Below, one piece after another: positions 22,634 to 33,820 of a stretch of 64,000 bases of DNA. The stretch comes from Asterella californica (lineage: Eukaryota; Streptophyta; Marchantiopsida; Marchantiales; Aytoniaceae). Below the pieces are notes generated by a model. The model worked only from the letters and a program-made list of their open reading frames with translations, was not told the origin of the DNA and did no database searches. The stretch spans positions 3,410,001 to 3,474,000 of the forward strand of contig JAYKYS010000019.1 in assembly GCA_036924285.1 (NCBI GenBank), read 5' to 3'. How positions within the stretch are numbered: position 1 is the first letter of the stretch; each line of letters opens with the position of its first letter. Both the position numbers and the translations under genes were made by a program.

Positions 22634-24250
22634 TACCTTTCATCGTAGATCGGTTCTAAGTCTTTATATTGAATCTTAAGTGTTAAGTATGATCTCTATA
22701 GTTTGACGAGTGTAATTATCCTAAGGTTGGGGCCGACGCCTTGAAGGCATGAGAGAGTATTAGAGTTATAGTGGTTCTAGGGTACCAAGTAGAGGAAAAA
22801 AGTGATTTACAGATCTGTTTTCTTGTTGGTCTACTTTCGATCAATCAACTCCATTCAAGATCTACAGACGGCTTTAGGGTTTTCGAGGTCTTCCCGGGGG
22901 TCATTTGAGGAGTGAGTGGTCTTGTTGGAAAGCTCTCAAGCCGAGCTACACTCTGGAGGCGAAGATCGGCCGATTTGGAGTTCTGAGGAGAGAGTGATGG
23001 ACGTTAAAAGACAGAGGGGTCAAATTGATATCTTGAGTGATGTTTTCAAGTGATCCAAGAGTTTGAGAGATGATCTTTAGTAGCTGTCAAGGGGATCGAG
23101 TAGTTCACTCCGTGCTGGTTACATTGATGTAAAACAATCCTACATTTGGGTTGGATTTGTTCTTGAAATGGTCGATTGAAGTTGGCTGTTACAGTTGAGA
23201 GATATGAGTACATTTGTTTTCTTTGGATTCAAAGCTTGAATTGCTCCGTGCACATGGGATTGGATCTCTGAGTGAAACTTTCGAAGATGAGAGTGTGCCC
23301 TATCAACTAGTCACGTGTAAAATTTCAGCTCATTTGGGTAAGAGAATGTGTGGAGATCTAGATTTTAGCCATCGAGATCTATAAAACTCATAGGTTAGTA
23401 CAAGCGGGTGTTTGATCCATCGCGGACAGTTGGGTTCAGATCTGAGACTGAAATTTCTTACAGTAGTAGAGAAGGGTCAAAGGGGATTCCTATGAAGTTT
23501 GATCTTGATTGGATGATCGAGATGAGAGCACGAGGTTGTCAAAGTTCAATTTACAGCGATACGAGAAAAAGACGAAGAGAAATTTCGCTTAAATCTCTTG
23601 AATGACCTTGAACAAACGACTTGAGGATTGGAGATGAGCTTCTTGAAGGTGTTGCATGGATGACAAGGAAGCTGTATTGTGAGATTGATACGGCGATCAC
23701 ATTTAGTGGAGGTGTCACGCCTTGCTGAAGCTGAGATACCGTTATCTTCGGTGTCACGCTCTGAGTTTTCTGGTTGTTCGCTGCCGATATGCCTTGTATC
23801 GTTGGGAAGCTTGTGTAATAAGCTGTCTTTTGCTGTGGACGTCTTTCTGAGTGAAGCTCGTACCAGCGAACAATAGAAGACCAGAGTCTAGCATTCTAGA
23901 TAATTTTGTCGAGAAAAAGTAGTGAAGCGGATATTGCTGAAAGATTGTATGAAAAGTGCTTAAGATCTAAAACCGACATGTATCGTCTATGAGTCTTGCT
24001 TTTACCTAAAATGGGATCGAGCTCCGAGTCGTTTGTATGATGCACATGTGTTGCACTTGAGTCATGTTAGATCGATAGTAATCAAGACAAAAGACTGATA
24101 GATTAGATAGTGAGAGCGTAAGTTTTTATCGGTTTGTCGTAGATTCTGTTTTATCTCTCCACAGCAAGATACCCCATGTATTCCCAGACCACATTTCACG
24201 TCTTACGACAACGTGATTCGACAGTCAGGAGTCTCGACTCCCTGTGGAGC
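22634..24250 (+). repeat. Leader repeat unit A (about 1.6 kb)
   Basis: This stretch aligns in scattered but collinear blocks with 25345-27060, for example TACCTTTCATCGTAG against TACCTTTTATTGTAG near the start. Near the end, CTCTCCACAG followed by ATACCCCATGTATTCCCAGA matches CTCTGCACAGCCATATACCC and onward. The copies are strongly diverged. No long frame is open except near the end. It may be an untranslated leader or an intron-like part of the element. Confidence 0.5.
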
Positions 24251-24328
24251 TTGGACTTACGTCGAAGTCTCGACTCAAGTGTAGCCTAGACTCCTTATGG
24301 AGCCTCGACTACCGAGAACACTCGACGA

Positions 24329-25118
24329 TTGCCGATTTGCCATCGCAAATCGCAGATCTATGAGATGACCCCGGAGAGGAAAAAGGGCAAGAAACGAGAA
24401 GCGGACCTTTCGCAACCTCCGGACCAGGCGTTTCTCACCCTTGTGACATCCCACGCATCACTCGGATATGCAGCCCCGGTCACGTCCCATAATTCGACGT
24501 CATCCGACCCGCCAACCAATCATCCGGTTGACATTTCGGGATCAATTCTTCGACAGTCCGTCAGTGGAGGAGCCACAGCCGGCCAATTCGTCAGCTCCGA
24601 TATTCGAGCCGCCCTTCGACATGTAGAAGCATTCTTGGAAGTGTTGAAGCAACAGATGGAGATGGCAGGAGGTTTTGCCAATCCTCCCAATCTACCTCCC
24701 AATCCACCACCAGCGAGGAGAATCGAGCAGTCCCAGAAATTCTGACAATTCCAAATTTGAGAGAGAGATGGAGGAAGGAAGCGAACTAGGCGCAAGAGGA
24801 CCCCATCTCATGAGAAGCCTCAGGAATACTATGGAGAACCGTCATTGCACAAGTTTGAGCTTTGGGTGATGACTATGAACAATTACCTGAAGCACTACTC
24901 CCGTAGTGATCGATTCATCTACGCTGTCAGTCTACTTCGGGACGATGCACTGAAGTGACTAACTAACTATCAACGAGAAAGAGTGGCAAGAAGGAGATAG
25001 CCACATGGGAGGAACTTCGAGATTATTTACGCATTTATCTAGTGCTCAAGAACGAGTACAGTCATTACAAGCATGAGCTCGATGGGTTGAGGCAGACGGC
25101 TAGAATCCGAGATTACGG
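24329..25118 (+). pseudogene. Ty3/gypsy gag, 5' part, interrupted
   Basis: Same family as the gags at 19650 and 35890. An N-terminal part (ALRHVEAFLEVLKQQMEM) is followed by a stop and frame shifts. The capsid block then reads LHKFELWVMTMNNYLKHYSR...LRDDALK, stop, LTNYQRERV, ending at ARIRDYG. At this point the sequence jumps into leader-ORF sequence. Gag resumes at 29305 with LSDICAHLELLERDRQ, about 48 residues further on in the sister gag. The gag is therefore split by about 4.2 kb of foreign retroelement sequence. Confidence 0.7.
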
Positions 25119-25122
25119 CTAG

Positions 25123-25344
25123 AATCCGTTTCACATCAAACTTCATTGCATCCACCGTGACCACTTTTGACAATGGTTAGTTGCGTACTTTGACGATGAA
25201 TTCATGGGAAGAATGATGGTCGATGTTTGGTGTCATTGCAGACCGAAGATCAATCATGGGGCTTGGATCGTGAGAAACTTCGGGCAAGAATATTACAATC
25301 GAGTGATAGCTTCATCGTTTCTTTTGTCGTACCTTTTATTGTAG
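25123..25344 (+). pseudogene. Leader ORF, copy 2, internally deleted
   Basis: The frame reads NPFHIKLHCIHRDHF, a TGA where copy 1 has Arg, then DDEFMGRMM. It skips about 50 residues present in copy 1, and continues VDVWCHCRPKINHGAWIVRNFG to a TAG at 25342-25344. The reading frame is otherwise kept across the deletion. Confidence 0.6.
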
Positions 25345-27060
25345 AACATTTCCAAGTTGTAATATTGACGTTGTATTAGTCTGCGACTCAATCGTTTCCA
25401 TTCTGGTTGAGCGCTTCTATGTAGTTACCGACCGCGAAGAATCCATCGACATATCTGAAGGATTTTCTGAGGTCTTAGAGTCTTGTTGATGTCTTGTGTC
25501 TCCTTGGAGAGTAAAAACTCGTTCTAGGGGAAAAAATTGAGTGGAGAAGAGACAAAAGTAAAGATCTTTTTGCTCTTATTGGTCCACTTTTGGACCAATG
25601 GTGTTCTAGCTGATCCTCGCGACGTTTCTGTGGTTTTTGGAGGCTTCGGAGGTCCATTCGCGAAACGAAGGGTATGGTTGGAGAGCCCCGGGGCTACAAT
25701 CTGGCTGAAGAATCGATTGATTTGATGGAAGGATGAGCGCGTTATGATCGATTGAGTGGAAGGGGGTACAATTCGTTCCTACCGTGACGTTTCTAGTTGT
25801 TTCGAGAGACTCGCGAAGAGTTTTGAGGAGCTATCTGTTGGGTTGGAGAGCTGACGACGTGCTGGTCATTTTGATATCAATTTCATCAGGTTCTTGATCG
25901 ATTTGGATTTTGAACCGACCGATTGAAATTGAGAAGTGCAGACGTGATAAGGCGAGAACAGCGAATAGTCATGGATAGGTTGCTATTGCTTAAGTTCTGA
26001 GTCGAATTTCTGAGTGAAACTTTCCAGGATTGAAGCATGTCTTATCAGTAAGATACTTGAGAAGTTTCACCTCAAATGGTCGAGTAGTTTGTTCAGAATC
26101 TTGGATCAAATGTATCTGGGTCTGTAAAGCTCTGAAGTTAGCACAGATTACGGTTTGATCCATATCTGAGAATTGGTTTAAGATTTCGACCTGAAAGTTA
26201 TTCAGGGTAGGAGTGAAGGGTCCAATCAAGCTTCCTGTGAAGTTTGATCATCATTGGTCGACTGGTTTGAGAGGACTGAGATCTCAAAGTTCAAAGATAC
26301 TTTTGTTATTAGTAGTTTCGGGTTTTTTGGTATCATCTATTGTCAATTTGGTCATTTTTGAGCAATTTGGAGAGGAGTTTGTTGCTGAAACTGCCATGCC
26401 TGCATACAACTCGACATTGGAGGATGTGGGGCTGATTTCAGCTCTTGGTGATGAAAGAGAACGGAGTCGTCATGAATCTTAAGCTGTTGTTTGGGTTCTC
26501 GGAGCTGCTAGGTATTATCGCCGTTGGTGCTATATTGAGATCTGAGTAGTGTCTTAGAGCATGCATGCTTTACCTTGCTGGAATGCTTGGTAGACCAGGG
26601 TATACATCAAGTTGTATCGATACTCTATCAAGTTGATTGAGTGATCTTATAGCATCTTTTGGTTGTACTATGAAGTTGTGATAGTTGGATTGATGGGCAA
26701 TTAGCATCGCTGGGGAGCTATTCAGAAGTCATGCTTCCAGTGATATAGAGGAATAACTTCAATTAGATAGTACAGAGCTGAGTATTTTTAGTCAGAGTAC
26801 AAAAGATATGTTTGTAACACAAGTTTATGCAACCTATACGTATCTTGGATCGTAGCAAGCTTTAAACTTGAGCCGAGCGGATACAAGGTCACTCGGGCTA
26901 GAAGAGTAGATAGTGAAACATTTGAGTGGAAACATCCAAATCTAGATCCAACCTTGTCAATCTACATACCTCTGCACAGCCATATACCCAGTGTATTCCT
27001 AGATAGAAAAACACGTTATACGATAGCTGGTGAACTCGACGTGAAAAGTCTAGGGTGAGA
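25345..27060 (+). repeat. Leader repeat unit B (about 1.7 kb)
   Basis: Diverged counterpart of 22634-24250, in the same order relative to a leader ORF copy. Its last 146 bp (26879-27024) recur almost exactly at 29156-29301. A short frame there (RRVDSETFEWKHPNLDP...HSHIPSVFLD) is shared between the two copies and partly by unit A, so this end may have been coding. Confidence 0.5.
26879..27024 (+). repeat. 146-bp direct repeat, left copy
   Basis: Starts GGATACAAGGTCACTCGGGC and ends ...CACGTTATACGAT. Nearly identical to 29156-29301, and the pair flanks the gag-protease relic. It is too short and in the wrong context to be called an LTR with confidence. Confidence 0.8.
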
Positions 27061-27065
27061 GGTAC

Positions 27066-29190
27066 GTGTGTGGTTTTGCCACCATGGACATTGAAGGGTT
27101 GGATAATTACGTAGATGAGACTTCTACATCTGGAGAGGTTCCAAAGGTGACCAAGCTTTCACGATCTGTTATGCGATTGCTTGAGACATTCGCGTTGGTA
27201 ATGCAACAACAGCAAGCCAATGAACGGAAAGAAGCAATGACTACTAAAGTCTTACAATCTGTTGTGGGGTTGCTAGATCAGTTTGACGGGAAGAACATAT
27301 CCAAGTACCTAAAGTACTATTCCCGAGAGATGGAGTTGAGTAAGGTGCTAGAAAGAGAAATGGTGAGTACATTTGAGCTTGCTGTCGTACTTGAGCTACG
27401 AGAGCATGTGAAAGACATCATCCGATCTCATGGTGCTACATGGAAAGGATTTACTCTTCAACTCAAAGAAGAATATTCTTTAAAGGATGCAGACCGAGTG
27501 ACTAAGAAGTCATTCATGGAGTGGGTAAACAAACTCAACGGCAATCAAGGGTGCTACTGGATGGGATGATCCCGTGGATACAATGTCTGTTCATGCTTAT
27601 TTGGCGAAGAGTCAACATGAGGCTCTCATGGAGGAGAAACGCAAACGAGATGAAGCACGCCCTAGCGAAGAGAGAACAACTCTCAAGAGACAAACAAGAG
27701 GAGAAAAGTTCGACCGGAGATGATGTCTCTACCAGAGGAGACTATGGAAGAGGTCATATCCTCTACTCCTGAGAAGTCAGAGAAGAGCAGAGAGGAAAAG
27801 TAAATCTCCTTCATACAAGCTTCAATCTGATATTGAAGCTGCTACGGATTTGAAAGGAGTATTAGAAAAGAGAGTACTCAATGCCAAGATCGAGTTTACC
27901 TTACGAGAAGTTCTTGGGATTGCCAAGAAGGAGTTTCATGATGTCATTATTGACACCATCAAACGAACAAGGCAATTGGCAGGGGAAACCGCTGTGTCTA
28001 ATGCATTAGACACAAGGATATCAAGAGAAAAAGAGTTAGAACTAGCTCAATGTTGCATCAACCGCAAAGTTCGATTTGAGGATGATAATGATGACAAGGT
28101 CTCTAGTCATTACACTAGAGGACATTGGGCTAGAGCTACTACCGAAGCCTTAGTGAAGGTAGGAGAGATGACAGATCCGGTGGTTGCTCTCATTGATCAT
28201 GGATCAGAGATCAATATTGTCTCTAAGGACATCTACAAGCAAGGTGGATGACCTGTTGATATAGATCATGGTTGGATGATCAGAACAGCGAACAACACAC
28301 GAGGAGAACTCTATGGAGCTTGTCTTGATGTGAGAGTGAAGATTGGAGATGTAACTATAGAACAAAACTTTTTTGTTCAAGATAGTACATCATACCTCGT
28401 GATGGCTCAACCTTACATTACAGCTGTGAGGATGGAGACCAAGGTTTTGGATGATGGATCTGCTTATGCGCGGATCAGAAGTCAGGATGGCAAGAGAGCG
28501 ATACAATTTCTAACTGTATCAGCAAACCACGAGCGGAACAGAGATTATCTGAGGGGTGGCTCTTTGCCTAAGGTCACGGAGGAGTTCAAGGATTTTTGAC
28601 AAGTACTGCTATAGAGCGAGGACATAGTGGTACATTGGAGAAGGTACTCTCGCTAGAGAAAGAAAGTGCTTTTTGTACAGGAGTTGTGAGATTTTTTAGG
28701 AGTGGATTTGCTACACATACACGACTTGCTGATTTGCAGAAGTGGGAGCAGAAGGTTGTGCGAAAAACTAAAAAAGACCTAAAGAGAGTTGGTGTGCTTG
28801 AAGAGGATGATAAGATAAAAGGTGTTTATTTGGAGTTAGGATTGGGAGATTTCATCGATGAACTTGCTATGCATGAGCAAGAAGATGAGGATCATGTGGT
28901 GGAAATACACTCTAGGGAGCTCTATACAACTATAGAGTCATTCGTAGATCCTGAAGTTAGAGTTGATACTAGGTACAAAACGGTAGACAAGAAGGTAAAA
29001 CTTGTTGCTCAGCCATTACCTAGTGATTCTAACCAGCGAGTCCAACAATCTTTGAAGGAGAAAAGCTTAAGAGATCTTAGCCGGGTCGGTCACAAGTTCA
29101 CTGAAGCTACGCTCAAGGAGTTGAAGGTTGGTTCTGCAGATTTTCTTTTGCCTGTGGATACAAGGTCACTCGGGCTAGAAGAGTAGATAG
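27066..29190 (+). pseudogene. Second Ty3-like gag-protease lineage, truncated before RT
   Basis: Unlike the neighbouring gag family. The parts in order are a helical gag lead with LLDQFDGKNISKYLKYYSREME (27066-27555); after a frame shift, a charged linker; SDIEAATDLKGVLEKRVLNA and EFTLREVLGIAKKEFHD; then a retropepsin-like domain with ALIDHGSEINIV, where Asp-[Ser/Thr]-Gly is expected and His replaces the second residue. A TGA at 28249-28251 stands where Trp is expected; the same frame continues to 28599. The 28596-29186 frame (YKTVDKKVKLVAQPLP...HKFTEATLKEL) resembles the segment that precedes RT in fungal and bryophyte Ty3 elements. RT, RNase H and integrase are absent: the sequence runs into a 146-bp repeat and then foreign gag. 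Confidence 0.65.
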
Positions 29191-29301
29191 TGAAACATTT
29201 GAGTGGAAACATCCAGATCTAGATCCAACCTTGTCAATCCACATACCTCTGCACAGCCATATACCCAATGTATTCCTAGACAGAAAAACACGTTATACGA
29301 T
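29156..29301 (+). repeat. 146-bp direct repeat, right copy
   Basis: Partner of 26879-27024. The 3' end of the preceding frame runs into it, and gag of the first family resumes within a few bases after it. Confidence 0.8.
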
Positions 29302-29304
29302 TGC

Positions 29305-29460
29305 AGATGGGAGCACGACCTATCCGACATTTGCGCCCATCTGGAGTTGCTCGAAAGGGACCGACAGACGAAGAAGACGAGAGAGACTTCAAAAACCTAC
29401 CCGAGGTTTCAAGAAGTTCAAAGATGAAGCAATAGTGACCGAAGATTCAAACGGAACAGA
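29305..29460 (+). pseudogene. Ty3/gypsy gag, continuation after the insertion
   Basis: LSDICAHLELLERDRQTKK and a following PRF-x-x-F-like piece match the gag segment just after the capsid in the 33821-35890 copy (LEDICAHLELLEADRQ). This is the second half of the gag begun at 24329. The arm of the foldback begins immediately after. Confidence 0.6.
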
Positions 29461-29465
29461 GAGCA

Positions 29466-30797
29466 AAGAAGGACCTCGAGAGAAAAAGGAAATCTCTTCG
29501 GTAGAAGTCTCAAGTGTGGGATCACACCTCTTTGTTTGTGCGGTAGTATGTCATAAGGACCCTTGGTCATCCCCGCGGGTCCCCAACCCAGAAGCGGAAG
29601 AGGTAAAAGAGGTCGAACACTAACCCCAAGATCCCAACGTCGGTTCATTTCAGGTCGGCTATGATTTAAACGGCTAAAAGGCTGTCTGGAGGCCCCGGGA
29701 AGTGAACAGTCGGGTCACGGCTTAGTTAGGTCCAAGTCCAGGGAGTAGACATAGGTCGGAGTGAGGCCTTAAGGCTTCGAAGGTGATTTTGGACCATGGG
29801 GTACCCCCTGGCCACCCCGCAGCCAATCGGAGGTAGACACGTACCCCGAAGTAGAGGCGAGGACCAAGAAACGGACTGGCTAGTCCATGGGCACGCATCC
29901 CTATGCGTCCACGCAAGCTGAAGGTGAAGCGACGCCGCGTGGCAGCGGAGGACAGGTCCGCGGAGGCCACACGCGTGAGAAGGGGGAGTGGATGTACCAA
30001 AGGTCCGCTTCCCTATGAAGAGGGAACGGCCGCAGAGGACGTGGCAGGACGGCGAGTTTCCATTGGCTGGGAACTCGCGCGTGGGGCTGCGGGCCCGGCT
30101 AGCTTTCCAATCATGCTTCCCTCCTCGAGGGAAGGCGAACGGCCACGCTTACGCGTGTGTCGTTGTCACCCCGAGGGGTTCTCAGCCAATGGGGTTGCTC
30201 CGTCGGACTGCCGTCCTGCCACGTCCTCTGCGGCCGTTCCCTCTTCATAGGGAAGCGGGCCTTTGGTGCCTCCACTCGCTCTTCTCACGCGTGTGGTCTC
30301 TGTGGATCTGTCCTCTGCTGCCACACGGCGTCGCTTCACCTTCAGCTTGCGCGGACGCATAGGGATGCGTGCCCGTGGATTGGTCAGCCCGTTTCTTGGT
30401 CCTCGCCTCTACTTCGGGGTACGTGTCTGCCTCCGATTGGCTGCGGGGTGGCGAGGGGTACCCCTTGGTCCAAAATCGCCTTCGAGGCCTTAAGGCCTCA
30501 CTCCGACCTATGTCTACTCCTTGGACTTGGACCTAACTAAGCCGTGACCCGACTGTTCACCTCCCGGGGCCTCCAGGCAGACTTTTAGCCGTTTAAATCA
30601 TAGCCGACTTGAAACAAACCGACGATGGGATCCTGGGGTTAGTGTTCGACCTCTTTTATCTCTTCCGCTTCTGGGTTGGAGACCCGCGGGGATGACCAAG
30701 GGTCCTTATGACATACTACCGCACAAACAAAGAGGTGTGATCCCACACCTGGGACTTCTACCGAAAAGATTTTCTTTTTCTCCCGAGGTCCTTAATT
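29466..30797. repeat. Large inverted repeat (foldback), arms about 590 bp
   Basis: 29466-30052 and 30211-30797 are reverse complements at high identity by eye, around a 158-bp spacer. Arm landmarks include TATGAAGAGGGAACGGCCGC on the left with its complement on the right, GCGTCCACGCAAGCTGAAGG, and the GTTTAAATCATAGCC region. The arms are GC-rich and produce mirror-image open frames that are shadows. The spacer, read on the minus strand, resembles the first about 150 bp of the LTR at 18809. Plus-strand gag ends at its left edge and minus-strand pol ends to its right, so it may be two 3' LTRs meeting tail to tail. Confidence 0.85.
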
Positions 30798-31315
30798 CGG
30801 TCTCGATCCTTTCTGTGACATGAGAGTCTTACCCGAGATAAGATTTTAAGTGCACCGGGTACATGTAGTGTACCTCGAGCTCAGCTAGGTCAGCTGGCTT
30901 TAACTTTTCTCCTCCCTACTCTCTTGAGGTTGACCTGTAAGAGCCGGCTGGGCCTTAAGAGGGAGTCTACACTTATGTGCATTCAGGCTCGCGACTTCCT
31001 CATGCAGTGCAGTGATCTCTGACCCCTCCAGGCCTCTCGCGCAATCCTCTTACACTCCCCCTCTCAAGTCGGGGCATCAGGGCGGGCTACTTGCGGGGCC
31101 CTGCCCCGGACAAAAACTTGATATGGCCGGGCTATCAGTACCCAAGGGATCTCTGCCAGAGTTACTCACGTTTGGGCTACCATGCCTCGACCTTCCCATT
31201 CAACAAGTAGTTCGACTCTTTCGGACTCAGTATTGGGACTAGACAAGGACCTCTGGTCCAGTATCCTCCTTACCCTCATGTCAGAAAGCATGGGTAAGTG
31301 TTCCATGGCAGGGGT

Positions 31316-32690
31316 CTATTTCTGGATCCTCCTTGGAATCTGCAGGTCATCGGGGACAAACTTCTTTAAGTTCGAAATGTGTATGATCGAGTGATAACCT
31401 GACATGCTTGAGGAGGAATTCAAGTGATAACTTACAGGTGTAACCTTCTTAAAACTCTCGAAGAGCACGGCCCATCTAGGGATGAACTTCCCTGTCATTC
31501 CTTGGGGAATAGAGTAGGCTTTAGTCTTTAGCCAAACCCTGTCCCCTACTTCTAACTGCACATCTCGCCGTTTGAGGTTAGCATATTTAGTGTACCTCGC
31601 TTGTGCCTTAAGGATATTTTGTTTGGCCATGTGTAAGACATACGATCTTCTGCCTAGAAACTCAGCAACATTCAATGGTGTTTCCCTCATGGCATTCTCA
31701 AACTCGGGCGACTGCAACTGAAAGCTGACGGGTGACAAGGGAGACTTATTATCTCTATAGACCAGCTCGAAAGGTTTGTATCCCGTGACCGAGTGCAATG
31801 CGTCATTGTACGCAAACTCTACTAGATCCAGATGGTCGGATCAATCCGACTGGTCCCTTAGCATGTAGTTTCCATCCCCTGCTCTATGACCTGGTTAACC
31901 CTTTCACTTTGCCCATCCGTTTGCGGGTGGTAAGCAGCAGTGAATTTCAATCGGGTTCCTAAGCTAGAGAACAGCGCAGTCCAAAACTCGTTTGCAAATC
32001 TGAAATCATTATCGGCTATTATCTCTTTGGGAAGTCCATGATACTTGAACACATGGGTCAAGAACAACCGGGCAACTTCCGAGACTGAGATCAGGGTAGT
32101 ACAGAGTATGAAGTGAGCCATCTTGCTCAACCTGTCTATTATCGTCAGTATGCAATCATATCCGTGGGAAAGGGGAAGTTGCGGGATGAATCCATCGTCA
32201 AACTCTCCTAGAGGTTCTCGGGCACTGGTAAGGATTGCAGTAACCCAACGGGCCTCTGAGTATCCGGCCTGGTCTGCTGACAGACCAGGCAGCTCTCTAC
32301 ATACCTACTCACATCTTGACTCAAAGTAGGCCAGTAGTATTTCTGCCGAACTCTGTGTAGTGTCCTAGCCTGACTCCCATGACTGGCAGAGGGAGCATCA
32401 TGCTCCTCATAGAGCACTCTTGCTCTTAGGGGTCCGGGCGGGATGTAAAGTCTACTTTGTTTAAAGAACCAGCACCCCTCTCGCTTGCTAAGGTGCCTCA
32501 TCCCCGGGTCTGAAAGATCTTGGCTAGCCCACTGGGCAGCCTGCGGATCCAAGGCTGTGGCCCTCCTCACAAATTCCACTAGGCTAAACTGTGGAGCCGA
32601 GGTTAAAGCCATCACTTGTCTGGAGAGGGCATCGGCCGAGGCATTGTCCTTGCCCTTCCGATACTTCCAGGTGAGGTTATACCGGGACAA
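31316..32690 (-). pseudogene. Ty3/gypsy integrase, frame broken
   Basis: Integrase inserts the cDNA into the host genome. The 32690-32208 frame begins with the end of RNase H (GKDNASADALSRQ). It then gives the zinc-binding N-terminus (HDAPSASHGS...CLVCQQTRPD) and stops where Trp is expected. After a shift, the core reads HGYDCIL and DRLSKMAHF (32170-32100), IIADNDFRFANEFW, and HPQTDGQSERVNQVIE with the catalytic Glu. The C-terminal part (31798-31316) has VGDRVWLKTKAYSIPQGMTG and IIHISNLKKFVPD. No chromodomain is evident. Breaks near 32208 and 31850 make it non-functional. Confidence 0.85.
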
Positions 32691-33203
32691 CTCAAGATGC
32701 CACCTCTACTATTTAAGTGAGAGCTTGGGTTTAGTCTGAAAATATATGTTGGATATGTTATCTGTCACTACAGTTACCTCGCAAGGCAGAAGGTAGTGTT
32801 CCCATCGTTTCAGACACCAAATGACAACTAGCATCTCCTGTTCGTGGGTTTTCCACCTAGCCTCCTGCTCACTCAGTCTATGGCTCTTGAAAGCTACCGG
32901 ATGACCTTCCTAGATCAACACACCACCTATGACCAACTTCGATGCATCGGTGTGGATCTCAAAAAGCTTTCCCAAGTCAAGAAGTATAAGGACCGGTGCT
33001 TCTGTCAAAGCCTTATTCAAAGAGTCGAAAGCTTTCTGTTGTGACAGTCCCCACTCAAAGCTTTTCTTCGAGTCTCGAAGTAAGTCGAAGATAGGGGATG
33101 CGAGGTGGTCAAAGCCTCGGATAAACTTTCGGAAGTATGAGGCAAGGCCCAGAAATGACCGAACCTCCGAAACTGTTTTCAGGGCTGGCCATGACCTGAT
33201 TGC
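32690..33203 (-). pseudogene. Ty3/gypsy RNase H region, decayed
   Basis: Between the RT and integrase frames the minus strand gives pieces of the usual tether and RNase H, for example WEHYLLPCEVTVVTDN around 32795-32750, a stop, then RYNLTWKYRKGKDNASADAL. Stops and shifts break the frame several times. Confidence 0.65.
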
Positions 33204-33812
33204 CTACACCTTCCTCTTGTTTATATGGACACTTGTATGGTCGATAAGACACCCAAGGAATACTACACTTTCCTGCCCAAATGAACATTTAGAAGCTTTG
33301 AGTACTAGCTTCTCCCTCTCTAGTTTCCGAAACACAGCTTCCACATCGGCTAAGTGCTTCAGCCAGGTAGGGGAATAAACTATAATGTCATCCAAATAAA
33401 CGACTACTGAGTCGTCCAGTTGGTCCCGGAGTATATCGTTTATTAATCGGCAGAAAGTGGCTGGGGCATTCGACAGTCCAAAAGGAAGCACTGTGTATTC
33501 GAACGGGTCGTATCTGGTAATGATTGCCGTCTTCTCCTCATCACCCTCGGCGATCCTAATCTGGTGATACCTTGATCTAAGGTCGAGTTTAGTAAAATAT
33601 CGATCCTTAACTAATATGTCCATCGTTTCATCCATCAGTGGAATAGGATACTTGTTTTTGATTGTGACCTTGTTCAAAGCACGGTAATCTCCACATAAGC
33701 GTAAGGTACTCTCCTTCTTACTCACGAACATTATGGGGGTAGCATAGGGTGAACAACTGGGGCGTAAGATCCCCTGCTCAACCATCTCCCCTAGTTGTGC
33801 TTTGAGTTCTTA
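33204..33812 (-). pseudogene. Ty3/gypsy reverse transcriptase
   Basis: Core RT motifs are all in one frame: MVEQGILRPSCSPYATPIMF, LRLCGDYRALNKVTIKNKYP, FTKLDLRSRYHQIRI, FGLSNAPATF and the catalytic VVYLDDIIVYS. Upstream, a TAA at 33810-33812 stands before ELKAQLGEMVEQG, where Gln is likely, and a frameshift near 33840 separates RT from the gag-protease frame. Downstream the frame ends at 33204. Confidence 0.9.
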
Positions 33813-33820
33813 TAGCAGGT

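Noticed and set aside
29722..30540. Several 60-130 codon open frames on both strands
   Set aside because: They are mirror shadows created by the GC-rich inverted repeat; no domain is present and the frames are not shared beyond the symmetry.
18809..30797. Foldback as a complete second LTR pair for the 18.8-kb element
   Set aside because: Only about 150 bp in the spacer resembles the LTR by eye; the arms do not match the rest of it, so I do not call a matched 3' LTR.
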